Assembly (NCBI RefSeq): GCF_001189845.1
Contig: NZ_LFLZ01000005.1
Location: forward strand, 1-64,000
Source of the DNA: Bradyrhizobium tropiciagri
GTDB lineage: Bacteria; Pseudomonadota; Alphaproteobacteria; Rhizobiales; Xanthobacteraceae
Direction of reading: 5' to 3'
DNA length: 64,000 bases
Part shown: piece after piece, positions 1-8,806 of the stretch
Position numbering within the stretch: position 1 is the stretch's first letter
Layout: every line of letters starts with the position of its first letter
Program-made: the position numbers and the translations under genes
The notes under the pieces: model-generated
The model's database searches: none
What the model saw: the letters and a program-made list of their open reading frames with translations, nothing else
Told to the model about the DNA's origin: nothing

Positions 1-370
1 ACCGCATTCAATTGCGAACGAGATCGTGGCCTCAGCGTCGCGCAACAATGCGCATTCGGGGTAATGGGTCCCGGCCTTCGCCGGGACGACGGCGAGTTCG
101 TGGTGCACCGGTGGGTCGCGGCTGGGCGCTGCGCGGCAGATGACGGGCTCCGCGAAAGCTCCGAACCCATCCGATCGCATGCATGACGTGATTTGCGCCG
201 GTCTTTGACCGGCTACCGGCCAGAATCGGCGCGTAACGGTAGACAAGGCGCGCCGTCCGGCCGATCTCGGCGCCAATTTACCTAATATTTTCAATCAATT
301 GGGGAAATTTCGCGCGCTAGCCCCGCGCTCCCTTGCAAAATCCGCCCCGTCCCTTCAAGAGAGGCCTCCC
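1..370. other. Region without a gene upstream of tRNA-Ser
   Basis: I see no coding frame with recognisable family features and no clear promoter. Around 67-100 there is a short piece resembling the palindromic intergenic repeats found elsewhere in the window (a GGTCCCGGCCTTCGCCGGGAC-like hairpin). The rest is unassigned. Confidence 0.4.
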
Positions 371-460
371 GGAGAGATGGCCGAGTGGCTTAAGGCGCAC
401 GCTTGGAAAGCGTGTGTGCGGGAAACCGTACCGTGGGTTCGAATCCCACTCTCTCCGCCA
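371..460 (+). tRNA. tRNA-Ser (anticodon GGA)
   Basis: A complete class II (long variable arm) tRNA of 90 nt including an encoded CCA end. The acceptor stem GGAGAGA pairs with TCTCTCC. The anticodon stem CACGC/GCGTG encloses the loop TTGGAAA, giving anticodon GGA (Ser, codons UCC/UCU). The T arm GTGGGTTCGAATCCCAC is canonical. The extended variable arm is typical of tRNA-Ser. Confidence 0.97.
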
Positions 461-810
461 TCTGGACGATCCTCCATACCTGACCACCATTTTGTGCGAT
501 CTCGTACGCTCAATCGTCCGCCGATCCATGGGCGAAAGCCGAGGGTGGCGGCGAAGCGGTTGATTCAATTCGACGACACGGAAGAGTGGCTTCGATGCAT
601 TCCGCTTGGAATAAGAGGGGAGCTTTTGTGCTCGTCGGAAATCCTCTGCGTCGACGAGGACGCGCGCGACAACATCATCTGCGGACAGTCATGGAATTAG
701 CTAAGCAGGTTTGCAGAGTTGGTCAGTCCACACTGCAACCGAGTTTGCACCTCCAACAAATGAGCGGACAGGATATGAGGATTCATTGACGCCGTCATAC
801 CGTCTGGTTC
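461..810. other. Region without a recognisable gene
   Basis: Frames are short and none resembles a known family. The stretch lies between the tRNA-Ser 3' end and two degraded gene fragments. A tRNA 3' flank followed by gene debris is compatible with an old integration or deletion site, but I see no integrase or attachment-site duplication. Confidence 0.4.
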
Positions 811-965
811 AGCATGACAGCGCTTCGGGCGCTAGTCGCCGCCGGCGAGTTTCGGCAGGACCTCTATTTTCGCCTGCGCGCGGATTCGAGCTGGAGGTGC
901 CGTTACTCTGCGATCGGCCCGACGATATTCCTGTCCTGGCCGAGTTCTTTGCGGCCAAGCGCAGT
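811..965 (+). pseudogene. Remnant of sigma-54-dependent activator (AAA+ domain)
   Basis: Two adjacent frames together spell a well-known stretch of the NtrC-family AAA+ domain. Positions about 814-876 give GEFRQDLYFRLRA, and the frame shifted by one base, about 885-962, gives FELEVPLLCDRPDDIPVLAE. In intact activators this is continuous (FREDLYYRLnv...LPPLRERpEDIPlL). Walker A, GAFTGA and the DNA-binding helix-turn-helix are absent, so only about 50 residues survive with at least one frameshift. The fragment abuts an FkbH remnant on the other strand, suggesting that deletion fused two decaying genes. Confidence 0.75.
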
Positions 966-984
966 GACGCGATGGGACGGAAGA

Positions 985-1280
985 TTCAACCAGGTGTCGA
1001 TGTCGTAGATCGCGTCTTTCTTTCGCGCAACGACGACTCCGATCACCCCGTTGTCACCGAAGCGGTCGCGAAGCCTGATCTGGAAGGTCAGGCAATCGGG
1101 CGAGCGCGACATGGTCTTGACCTCGGACTGCGTGTAGCGACGCGTCGTCAGGTTGAACTGGTTGGTCTTGTTGATGAGCTGCGCGATCCGCCCCAGATTG
1201 ACGGCATCGAACGCGTGGAATTCGATCGTCATGCCGAGCGAGGTCAGGAATTCGTCCATGTCGCGAGACTTCGCTGCAAT
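985..1280 (-). pseudogene. Remnant of FkbH-like protein C-terminal domain
   Basis: The reverse strand encodes, in one frame, a segment typical of the C-terminal region of FkbH-domain proteins (HAD-like enzymes that load glyceryl units on carrier proteins in polyketide and glycan pathways): RIAQLINKTNQFNLTTRRYT followed by LRDRFGDNGVIGVVVA and DIDTWL. In intact proteins the next residues are a conserved ms-RVLGR segment. Here the homology stops at about 985 and continues as antisense of the sigma-54 fragment. A stop lies just upstream at about 1278-1283. The N-terminal catalytic HAD domain is missing, so this is a truncated remnant. Confidence 0.8.
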
Positions 1281-1474
1281 TCAGTCTCTCGCCATGCCTC
1301 GTTGCGCCCGTCGCGCAACGCCGCGCGTGGCTGTGCCGGCATACCGACGGGCGCGTGTTCGTGCTGGCGGAACGCGAACGCCGGCAATTGCTGGATATCG
1401 GCGCCGGCCTCCGCTTAACGCTTGCTTAGGCGCGGCGAAGCTACCCTGCAAGGCGGGGTTGCGGGAACCAGCGG

Positions 1475-3775
1475 ATGTCAGTCGTCGAGAATGCGCCGGA
1501 TCAAACGCTGCCCGCGGCGGCGCGTTCTGTCGATGATACGCGCCTCCTGCCGTTCCTCAGCGTGGCGACGCTGCTGGTGTCCGCGCTGCTGCTGTTTCTG
1601 ATTCAGCCGATGTTCGCAAAGATGGTGCTGCCGAAGCTCGGTGGCGCGCCCTCGGTCTGGTCGGTGGCGATGGTGTTCTTCCAGGCCGTGCTGCTTGCCG
1701 GCTATGCCTATGCCCATCTGCTCGGCCGCTTTCTCGGGCCGCAGCGCGCGGGGCTGGTCCATCTGCTTCTGCTCGCCGTCACGGCGATGACCTTGCCGAT
1801 CGCGATCGCGCCGAATTGGGGTGCGCCGCCGGCGGATGGAACGGCGCTCTGGCTGTTCGGGCTGTTCGCGGCGTCGATCGGCTTGCCGTTCTTCACGCTG
1901 TCGGCCAGCGCCCCTTTGCTGCAGAGCTGGTTCGCCGCCAGTGGCCATCGCGAGGCCAGCAATCCCTACGTGCTCTATGCCGCGTCGAATCTCGGCTCGT
2001 TTGCGGCGCTGTTTGCCTATCCCGCGGTCGTCGAACCGCTGTTGACGCTGAACATGCAGGCGAGCGCCTGGTCGGTCGGCTTTGCGGTGCTCGCGCTCCT
2101 CGTCACGGCGGTCGCCTTCGTGCTCCGACGAGGCAATGGCGTTGCGGGCGCGGCGCCGACGCCGCAGACATCGATCGTCAGCGTGGCTGACCGGCTGCGC
2201 TGGATCGCGCTTGCGGCCGTTCCATCGGGGCTGGTCATCGCGGTGACCGCGCATCTGACGACCGACGTCGCGGCAACGCCGTTTCTGTGGGTCATTCCGC
2301 TGGCGCTTTATCTGTTCACCTTCGTGGTCGTGTTCCGCGATCGGCCGTGGATCAGCCACGCGACCGTGGTGCGGCTCGTGCCGTTCGCCGCGGCTCCGCT
2401 CGCGATCAGTCTGGTGGGCGCCAAGGTGTTCTGGCTCACGACGATCGTGCTCCACCTGGTGGTGTTCACGCTGGTGACGCTGCTGTGCCACGGCGAGCTG
2501 TATGCCCGGCGCCCACACCCGGAGCGGCTGACGGAGTTCTTCCTGTGCACCTCGTTCGGCGGCGTGCTGGGCGGCGCCTTCGCGGGACTGCTGGCGCCGC
2601 AGATTTTCTCCGGCAACTACGAATATCCGATCCTGATCGCGCTCGCGTTGCTGGCGCTCCCCGGCATGTTTGCAGGCGGCGCGCGCCGGACACTGGTGAA
2701 GGCATCGCCATGGCTGGCGGCGGCGATCGCGCTTGCCATGGTCTGGTACGTGACCCAGTTGCGGCTGCCGGCCGCCTTCGAGCTGCCGTTCAGCGCCCTC
2801 TTGGTCGTGCTGACGGCCTGCATGCTGTTGCTGCGGCAGCGTCCGGTGGCCTTCGCCGGGCTGGTGGTCATGGGCCTGCTGCTGACGACGTTGTGGCGTC
2901 CCGGCATGGCCCCGATCGAGACCGCGCGCAGCTTCTTCGGTGTCCATACGGTGGTCGATCTTGCCGACGGCAGTGCACGGCTGCTGTTTCACGGCAACAC
3001 GATGCACGGCGCCGAGCGGTTGCGTAGCGAGGATGGCACACCGGTCGCGGGAGCGCCCGAGCCCCAGAGCTATTATTATCCGGGCAGCCCGCTGGCCGAA
3101 GGGATCGTGGCGGCACGCGGCGCCAAGGAGCGTTTCAAGGACCGTTTCAAGGATCGCTTCAAGGACGGCTTCGAGCGGGTCGCGGTCGTCGGTCTCGGGA
3201 CCGGCTCGCTCGCCTGTTATCTTCGCGGCAGAGAGAGCTGGACCTTCTTCGAGATCGATCCCGAGGTGATCCGGATCGCGAGCAATCCCGCATTCTTCAC
3301 CTTCCTATCGCGCTGCGCGCCGAAGGCCAGGCTCGTGCTCGGCGATGCGCGCCTGACGTTGCAGGCCTCGCCCGATCGCTACGACCTGATCGTGCTGGAC
3401 GCCTTCTCATCCGATGGCATTCCTGTCCATTTGCTGACGCATGAAGCGATTGCCGGCTATCTGTCGAAGCTGACGCCGCACGGCAGCATTCTCGTGCATA
3501 TCTCCAACCGCCATCTCGATCTGGCGCCGATCCTGGCCAATGTCGCGCGCTCCGAGGGGTTGATCGCGCTGTTCAAGGAGGGGCATCCCGCCGGCGACGT
3601 CATGACCACGCTCAGGACGGCGTCCCGGGTGGTCATGCTGGCGCGCACGCCCGAGGATGCCGGCGAGGCGGCACGGCATTGGACCGCCATGTCACCGGAT
3701 CCTGCCAGCGCACTCTGGACGGACGACTACTCGAATCTCCTTGGTCCCATGCTGCGGGCGAAGTTCGGCTCCTGA
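1475..3775 (+). CDS. Polytopic membrane protein fused to spermidine-synthase-like domain
   Basis: A 766-residue protein. Residues about 25-490 are a series of hydrophobic helices of the MFS-like type found in fused MFS/spermidine synthase proteins. The C-terminal third is a soluble Rossmann methyltransferase-fold domain related to spermidine synthase, with a glycine motif VVGLGTGSLACY (about 570), a GDARLTL acidic loop and YDLIVLDAFSSDGIPVHL (about 635-650). Whether it makes polyamines is doubtful: many such fusions have unknown substrates. Between the two parts lies a short tandem repeat (RFKD three times, near residues 553-564). The gene stands alone, with gene debris upstream. Confidence 0.85.
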   Translation: MSVVENAPDQTLPAAARSVDDTRLLPFLSVATLLVSALLLFLIQPMFAKMVLPKLGGAPSVWSVAMVFFQAVLLAGYAYAHLLGRFLGPQRAGLVHLLLLAVTAMTLPIAIAPNWGAPPADGTALWLFGLFAASIGLPFFTLSASAPLLQSWFAASGHREASNPYVLYAASNLGSFAALFAYPAVVEPLLTLNMQASAWSVGFAVLALLVTAVAFVLRRGNGVAGAAPTPQTSIVSVADRLRWIALAAVPSGLVIAVTAHLTTDVAATPFLWVIPLALYLFTFVVVFRDRPWISHATVVRLVPFAAAPLAISLVGAKVFWLTTIVLHLVVFTLVTLLCHGELYARRPHPERLTEFFLCTSFGGVLGGAFAGLLAPQIFSGNYEYPILIALALLALPGMFAGGARRTLVKASPWLAAAIALAMVWYVTQLRLPAAFELPFSALLVVLTACMLLLRQRPVAFAGLVVMGLLLTTLWRPGMAPIETARSFFGVHTVVDLADGSARLLFHGNTMHGAERLRSEDGTPVAGAPEPQSYYYPGSPLAEGIVAARGAKERFKDRFKDRFKDGFERVAVVGLGTGSLACYLRGRESWTFFEIDPEVIRIASNPAFFTFLSRCAPKARLVLGDARLTLQASPDRYDLIVLDAFSSDGIPVHLLTHEAIAGYLSKLTPHGSILVHISNRHLDLAPILANVARSEGLIALFKEGHPAGDVMTTLRTASRVVMLARTPEDAGEAARHWTAMSPDPASALWTDDYSNLLGPMLRAKFGS

Positions 3776-3886
3776 GCGCGCATAGACGTGCGCGGCCGTC
3801 TTCCACGGTCGTCCCGCCGCAGCCCCGCCCGAATTGGCTAAAGGAGTGTTAAGCGCCAGGTCCGATTTTCGTCGATCGCGCAGAGC

Positions 3887-3902
3887 TGACATTAAATTGT
3901 CA
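3887..3902. promoter_or_regulatory. Inverted repeat TGACA-N6-TGTCA upstream of pseudopilin genes
   Basis: A five-base inverted repeat TGACA/TGTCA with a six-base AT-rich spacer lies 46 bp upstream of the first Tad-type gene. Its position fits an operator or promoter element. No regulator is identified nearby, and arms of this length can occur by chance. Confidence 0.25.
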
Positions 3903-3948
3903 TGCCGTAGGAATCGGAGCAGCTTGCAACGAGCGGCGTGAGGACAAC

Positions 3949-5259
3949 ATGACGGCCTTCATCCCTTGGAAGGCGGAAGTTGGAATATCCTCGCAAATGA
4001 GGTCGGCACCGGATGAGTGCCGAGGCCGGCAGGACGGTCTCCTGAAGCGCTTTGCGCGCGACCGGTCCGGCAGCTACGCGATCATCATCGCCTTACTGAT
4101 GCCAGTCCTGGTCGGGACCGCAGGGCTCGGCACTGAGGTCGCGTGGTGGTTCTACAAGCACAAGAACATGATGAGTGCGGCAGACTCGGCCGCTGTCAGT
4201 GCAGCCACCGCCGGCACCAATCTCGTGACCGAGGCAAACGCTGTCACGACGTTCTACGGCTATGCCAACGGGGTCGGCAACGTCACCGTCACGGTGAACC
4301 AGCCTCCGTCCACGGGAAGCTTCACCTCCAGCACCCAGGCGGTCGAAGTCATCATCACCCAGCCGCAAGCGCGACTGTTGTCGGCGCTGTTCGGCTCCGG
4401 GGCGGTGCCGGTCACGGCCCGCGCCGTCGCACTCGGCAATGTCGGAACGGGCTGCGTGCTGGCGCTCGACCCGACCGCCAATCCCGCCGTGACCGTGAAA
4501 GGCAACACCCAGCTCAACCTGATCAATTGCAATCTCTATGACGACTCCAACGGCAGCTCGGCGCTCAACGTCAGCGGGACGGCGACGATATCTGCGGCCA
4601 TGGTTGGCGTGGTCGGCGGGGTTTCCGGCACGAGCAGCATCACGGCGACCAACGGCATTCGGACCGGCATCAGGGCGATCGGCGATCCCTATGCCAACGT
4701 TACGCCCACGATGCCGACATGGTGCGACTACTCGAACAAGTTCAACGTGAAAGGGACGACGACTCTCAGTCCGGGCAGCTATTGCGGCGACATCTCGGTC
4801 GCCGCCGGTGCGACGCTGACGTTCAATCCCGGGATTTACTATTTCAACGGCGCGAACCTGTCGGTGGCCGGTAACGCCACGATCACGGGAACGGGCGTCA
4901 CCCTGGTGTTTACCGGGTCGAGCGGCAACTGGGGCACGGCGACGATCGGCAGCAACGCCAATGTCAGCCTCACCGCGCCGACCAGCGGAACGACCGCGGG
5001 AATCGCGATCTATGGCGACCGGAAGATGCCGGTCGGCAGCAGCTTCAACCTGACGGGCGGCGGTACGCAGAACCTGCAGGGAGCGGTCTACCTGCCGAAG
5101 GCGGCGCTGAGTTTCAGCGGCGGCAATGGCACAAGCGCGAACTGCACACAAATCATCGCGGACACGATCTCGATCGTCGGAAGTTCCAATGTCCAGGTCA
5201 ATTGCGCTGCCATGGGCGGCAATGCCATCGGTACGGCAACAGCACAGCTTGTCGAGTAA
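3949..5259 (+). CDS. TadG-like pseudopilin / Flp pilus assembly protein
   Basis: A 436-residue protein with an N-terminal cytoplasmic stretch, one membrane helix (about residues 40-65, SGSYAIIIALLMPVLVG) and the pattern AADSAAVSAA that characterises the Tad-type N-terminal domain of TadG-like proteins. The rest is Gly/Ser/Thr/Asn-rich and probably an extracytoplasmic beta-rich domain. Such proteins are anchored in the inner membrane and associate with Flp/Tad pili or an exported matrix. The start is chosen because GTGAGGAC lies at a good distance; an internal ATG at 3997 would shorten the cytoplasmic part only. It is first of three closely spaced genes. Confidence 0.85.
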   Translation: MTAFIPWKAEVGISSQMRSAPDECRGRQDGLLKRFARDRSGSYAIIIALLMPVLVGTAGLGTEVAWWFYKHKNMMSAADSAAVSAATAGTNLVTEANAVTTFYGYANGVGNVTVTVNQPPSTGSFTSSTQAVEVIITQPQARLLSALFGSGAVPVTARAVALGNVGTGCVLALDPTANPAVTVKGNTQLNLINCNLYDDSNGSSALNVSGTATISAAMVGVVGGVSGTSSITATNGIRTGIRAIGDPYANVTPTMPTWCDYSNKFNVKGTTTLSPGSYCGDISVAAGATLTFNPGIYYFNGANLSVAGNATITGTGVTLVFTGSSGNWGTATIGSNANVSLTAPTSGTTAGIAIYGDRKMPVGSSFNLTGGGTQNLQGAVYLPKAALSFSGGNGTSANCTQIIADTISIVGSSNVQVNCAAMGGNAIGTATAQLVE

Positions 5260-5273
5260 GCCGGAGTGATGAG

Positions 5274-5771
5274 ATGAAAACGGGCACAATAGAGAGTGAG
5301 CGCCGTTCTCAGCGGCGTCGCAGCTTTTTCCGTCGCAGGTTCGGAGATGACGTACGCGGTGTCGCGGCGATCGAATTCGGCGTGCTGGTCCCGCTGCTTT
5401 CGCTGATGGTCGTTTCCGTGACCGATATCGGCCTTGCGATCTACCGCAAGATGCAGGTGGAGGGCTCGTCGCAGGCGGGCGTCGAATATGCCATCGCACA
5501 TGGGTTCGACGCCAATGCGATCTCGACTGCCGTGGCTGCCGCGACGAACTCCAGTGCGATCAGCGCCTCGCCTGCTCCGATCAAGTTCTGCGGCTGCGCG
5601 ACCAGTTCGGGCGTCACTAGCATGACCTGCGGCGGAACCTGTCCCGGAGGCGGAATGGCGGGTACCTACACCGTTGTCTCGGCGCAAGGCAGCTACTCGA
5701 CGATCATCAACTATCAGATCGTTCCGAACAGCTATGTCATCAGCACGCAGTCCACGGCGAGACTGCAGTGA
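5274..5771 (+). CDS. TadE-family pseudopilin
   Basis: A 165-residue protein starting at an ATG preceded by CCGGAGTG, 15 bp after the previous gene. A basic N-terminus (ERRSQRRRSFFRRRF) precedes the typical TadE segment VRGVAAIEFGVLVPLLSLMV, with the conserved Glu after the small residues as in prepilin-like sequences, then one membrane helix. The C-terminal part has cysteines in CGCATS and CGGTCPGGG that could form disulfides in the periplasm. It is the middle gene of the three-gene pseudopilin group. The prepilin peptidase and Tad ATPase are not in this window. Confidence 0.85.
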   Translation: MKTGTIESERRSQRRRSFFRRRFGDDVRGVAAIEFGVLVPLLSLMVVSVTDIGLAIYRKMQVEGSSQAGVEYAIAHGFDANAISTAVAAATNSSAISASPAPIKFCGCATSSGVTSMTCGGTCPGGGMAGTYTVVSAQGSYSTIINYQIVPNSYVISTQSTARLQ

Positions 5772-6148
5772 AACGCGCATTCTGGCGTGACCGGAGCGGG
5801 GCGTCGGCACTGGAATTCGGCCTGATCGCGCCGCTCTTCTTCGCGTTCCTGTTCGGCGTGATCGAGTTCGGGCTGTTGATGTGGACGCAGGTCGGAATGC
5901 AGCACGCGGTGGCGGTGACGGCGCGATGCGCGAGCGTCAACCCCGCGCTTTGTCCTACCGGCAACCCGAGCGCAATCGCCGCTTACGCTACCCAGCAGGC
6001 GTTTGGACTGAGCTTGCCGTCCTCGACGTTCAGCTACAGCGCCGCGGCGTGCGGCAGCCAGGTGAGTGCAAATTATCAATTCCAGTTTCCCCAGATCCTC
6101 AATCTGGCTCCGTTCACGCTGACGGCCGCGGCCTGCTTTCCTGCCTAG
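5768..6148 (+). CDS. TadE-family pseudopilin
   Basis: A 126-residue protein beginning with GTG, whose GTGA overlaps the stop codon of the preceding gene, a sign of translational coupling. The N-terminus FWRDRSGASALEFGLIAPLF is the TadE-like motif: basic residues, then ALEFGL and a single membrane helix to about residue 40. The periplasmic part carries three cysteines. It is probably co-assembled with the two preceding Tad-type proteins as minor pseudopilins; this role is inferred from family and context. Confidence 0.85.
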   Translation: MKRAFWRDRSGASALEFGLIAPLFFAFLFGVIEFGLLMWTQVGMQHAVAVTARCASVNPALCPTGNPSAIAAYATQQAFGLSLPSSTFSYSAAACGSQVSANYQFQFPQILNLAPFTLTAAACFPA

Positions 6149-6162
6149 AGCATGATCCGAAA

Positions 6163-6185
6163 ATCGGCGCCCGGTAGGCGCCGAT
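6163..6185 (-). terminator. Rho-independent terminator of the phosphodiesterase gene
   Basis: A perfect 9-bp stem (ATCGGCGCC / GGCGCCGAT) with a five-base loop lies 75 bp downstream of the reverse-strand gene stop. Read on the minus strand it is followed by TTTTCGG. It has no T-run in the plus direction, so it probably serves the minus-strand gene mainly. Confidence 0.6.
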
Positions 6186-6260
6186 AGTGTAAGCCCGGCT
6201 GTCCGGCCTGCCCGGTCACGATGTGCCGGTGCAGGCCTTCGATGCGTTGCGCCGCGGCGG

Positions 6261-7937
6261 TCAGAACCGCTCTGCGCCTTCATTCAACTTCAGGGCCTCG
6301 ACGCCCTCTTCGCGAACCGCCTGGAGGCTGCGCGGATCGAGGTCGAGCGCACGGAGGATCGTCGGTGCGATCTGGGTGGTGAAGGCGGTCTCCTCGATTG
6401 TCCGCGCATGCTTGATGCGAGGCGAGGAGAGCAGCAGCAGGACATTGCGATCGTCCTTGGAGAAGCCGCCATGCTCGGCGAGCTTGCTGCCGCCGGTGCA
6501 GATCACGCCGTGATCGGTGATGGCGATGAAGTCCGGCACCCGGCTGTTGTGGAACGGATCTTCGTAGAGCTTGGTCAGTTCATCGCGGTCGAGCAGCTTC
6601 TGGATATGCAGATCGGCGGCGTGGGCCAGAATGTAGGCCTTGGCGTCGGCATAATAGGGATTGCCGGTCGCCGGATTGGTCGCCTGCTGCAGCTCCGGCG
6701 ACAGCCAGACCAGCGCCGCGTCGTCGCAGATCTCGAAGCCGTTGGTGCCGAAACCGGGCGTGTTGCTGTACAGCGCATCCGAGATCGCCACGCGGTCCGC
6801 GAGGTTGATCGGCGACTGGCCATGCTTAGCGCTGATGATGATCAGCGTCGAATCGTAGAGGTTCTGCGCCTTGAGCTCGTTGACGAACTTGCCGAGCGCA
6901 TCGTCCACGAACTGGAGCTGCTGCGTGAGCGCATTGCCGGGCGTCGCGTTGGCGTCGGCATAACCGCCGACCAGCGACTTGTCGGTGTCGGCGTGGCCGG
7001 CCTTGGCGAGCTTCTGGCCAACGCTGACCGCCTGGAAGTTCATGCCGAAGATCGCGGGGACGCCTTGATGCTGGGTTCGCGTGCCGTTGTAGCCGTCGAT
7101 CCAGTTCAACACCGCCTGCACCTTCAGCGAGTCGTATGAACGGACACCGACAAAGCTCTTGGTGTAGTCGTCGCCGGGCTTGGCGCCGGCGTTGATCGTG
7201 TCCTGCGCGTTGATCTCCGGCGTGAAGAGCTCGTCGAGCCCCTTGCCCGACGGGCCCGCGAGGTCCTCATAGGCCGGATGCTTGTCGGACCAGGCCGTGC
7301 GCATTCCGGCCTGCTTGATGACTTCGAAGATCGTGTTGGTGCGCACGTAGTCGTGCGGATAGACCGGAACGCACTGGCCGTTCACCAGCTTGCGCTGCAT
7401 GTGGTCCGGATCGAGCTGCGTGTAGACCTGGCCGAGCGTGCCGCCGGCAGTGTAATCGGCGACCAGTCCGCTGGAGTAATCGAAGGTCTTGTCGAGCGCT
7501 TCGAAGTTGGTGAGTTCGGTGCCTGCCGGGCTCACGCAACCCGGGTCCGGAAGATTCTGGCTGGTATAGAAGGCCTTGGCCGGATACTCGTTGCGGTCAT
7601 AGCTGTCATCATAGAACAGGCCGCCGCCTTTCGGCGTCGCGCCCGTGACCTGCGCGAGCATGCCGGGATAGCTGTCGGACGGAGCGGTGGTGTAGGCGTT
7701 CGGATAGACGACGCCCTTGCCGGTGAGCTGGGCGAAGTTGCCGCCGGGGCGGCTTTCGACCCAACGCTTCAAATCGACGGCGTGCATGCCGTCGACGCTG
7801 ATCAGCAAGACGTGCTTGTAGCCATGCCGCTGCGAATGCCCGTTGTCATCATCCGCTTGCGCGGCTGCGACGCCGCAGGCAAGCATGGTCGCCGCGATCG
7901 CGGCAGTCGACAAGACATAGTCACGAAAACCTCTCAT
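6261..7937 (-). CDS. Secreted alkaline phosphatase superfamily phosphodiesterase
   Basis: A 558-residue protein of the type I phosphodiesterase/nucleotide pyrophosphatase family. A signal peptide (about 1-28, ending CGVAAAQA) sends it to the periplasm. Metal and active-site signatures of the alkaline-phosphatase fold are present: LLISVDGMHAVD (Asp near 49), TTAPSDSYPGML with the candidate Thr/Ser nucleophile, then SAKHGQSPI, ITDHGVICTGG and LAEHGGF, which supply metal ligands. The likely reaction is hydrolysis of phosphodiester or phosphomonoester bonds; the substrate cannot be read from sequence. It is monocistronic, with a terminator 75 bp downstream. Confidence 0.88.
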   Translation of the reverse strand: MRGFRDYVLSTAAIAATMLACGVAAAQADDDNGHSQRHGYKHVLLISVDGMHAVDLKRWVESRPGGNFAQLTGKGVVYPNAYTTAPSDSYPGMLAQVTGATPKGGGLFYDDSYDRNEYPAKAFYTSQNLPDPGCVSPAGTELTNFEALDKTFDYSSGLVADYTAGGTLGQVYTQLDPDHMQRKLVNGQCVPVYPHDYVRTNTIFEVIKQAGMRTAWSDKHPAYEDLAGPSGKGLDELFTPEINAQDTINAGAKPGDDYTKSFVGVRSYDSLKVQAVLNWIDGYNGTRTQHQGVPAIFGMNFQAVSVGQKLAKAGHADTDKSLVGGYADANATPGNALTQQLQFVDDALGKFVNELKAQNLYDSTLIIISAKHGQSPINLADRVAISDALYSNTPGFGTNGFEICDDAALVWLSPELQQATNPATGNPYYADAKAYILAHAADLHIQKLLDRDELTKLYEDPFHNSRVPDFIAITDHGVICTGGSKLAEHGGFSKDDRNVLLLLSSPRIKHARTIEETAFTTQIAPTILRALDLDPRSLQAVREEGVEALKLNEGAERF

Positions 7938-8143
7938 GAATCGCCCCTCTCTTTTTCCGACAGGATTGGAATGGCCAGCACTGTCCGCGACAACTTGTCG
8001 CGGTCAGTTGACGGAGGGATGACGCTTTCGTGCGAGTTCGATGACCGTAGCCGAGATGGCCGGCACAAGGGTGGGCTACGCGCCGGCCGGGCGACGCGAC
8101 GCAATGATTGGTTCGCTCGCCAAATTGCGCTTGGCTGCGCGTG

Positions 8144-8806
8144 TCACCCTGCCGAAGCGCTGTCGGTTGGAATTGCGACCGACGCTTGAACCAAGGCAGT
8201 GAGAACCTCTGTGGGCTTCACATTGTGGAAGGCCGGCAAGAGGTTGGGATCCATCGGCAGGATGAAGTCCTTATCGCTGTCCTGATGCCGGATCCACAAT
8301 CCGGCAAAACAGATCGCCGGAGCGAGCAGCAACAGCGGCTCACAAGGTTTGTCATCGTCCCGATCGGATGAGATCGCGCGGCGCACGGCGGGTGCCTGAA
8401 GCGCTTTCAGAAAGCCGGTTACGTATGGTCCTTCGTTCAGTTCGGCCAACCGATAACCGCTCGCGTCGGTGAAGACGGCATGAGCCGCAGCGATCGGCTC
8501 AAGAACAGTCTTGTCATAGATGAGAAACCGCCAGCCGAGGATGGTCGCTACGGAACTGAGCGCGGGCAGCTCAATCTTGGCTGGAGGCTTGGCCACGCAC
8601 CTGTCAGTTCTGGCCAGACGGCGCAACGTGCTCAACGGCAGTAACGCCATGCGATGCGGTGCGCAAAGCTCGAGGTCTTCGCGATGATTGCGATGCGCGA
8701 AGCTGAGTTTGGGCGTCGCAAAGCCCCGCGTGCGGGCTCGATTGGCCATGCCGGCGAGTACGGCGTCGCGGGCGTCGTCGGGAAAGTCAGCTGCTGGAAT
8801 CGCCAT
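8144..8806 (-). CDS. Protein of unknown function coupled to papain-like protease
   Basis: A 220-residue protein I do not recognise. Start at MAIPAADFPDD is chosen because it overlaps the upstream protease gene by 20 bp, leaving no gap; a longer N-terminal extension in the same frame overlaps the protease much further and is unlikely. It is alpha/beta mixed with no signal peptide or clear membrane helix. One more hydrophobic stretch is LLLLAPAICFAGLWI near residue 170. It may be a partner, immunity factor or substrate of the protease encoded directly upstream; this is inference from coupling only. Confidence 0.6.
   Translation of the reverse strand: MAIPAADFPDDARDAVLAGMANRARTRGFATPKLSFAHRNHREDLELCAPHRMALLPLSTLRRLARTDRCVAKPPAKIELPALSSVATILGWRFLIYDKTVLEPIAAAHAVFTDASGYRLAELNEGPYVTGFLKALQAPAVRRAISSDRDDDKPCEPLLLLAPAICFAGLWIRHQDSDKDFILPMDPNLLPAFHNVKPTEVLTALVQASVAIPTDSASAG

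Noticed and set aside
1478..3007. Long minus-strand open frame (509 residues)
   Set aside because: Antisense of the membrane protein gene; its sequence is Arg/Gln/His-rich with no family features, as expected for a shadow frame in GC-rich DNA.
4093..5499. Minus-strand frame of 468 residues opposite the Tad-type genes
   Set aside because: Arg-rich shadow frame; the plus-strand genes have signal-type helices, ribosome sites and tight spacing.
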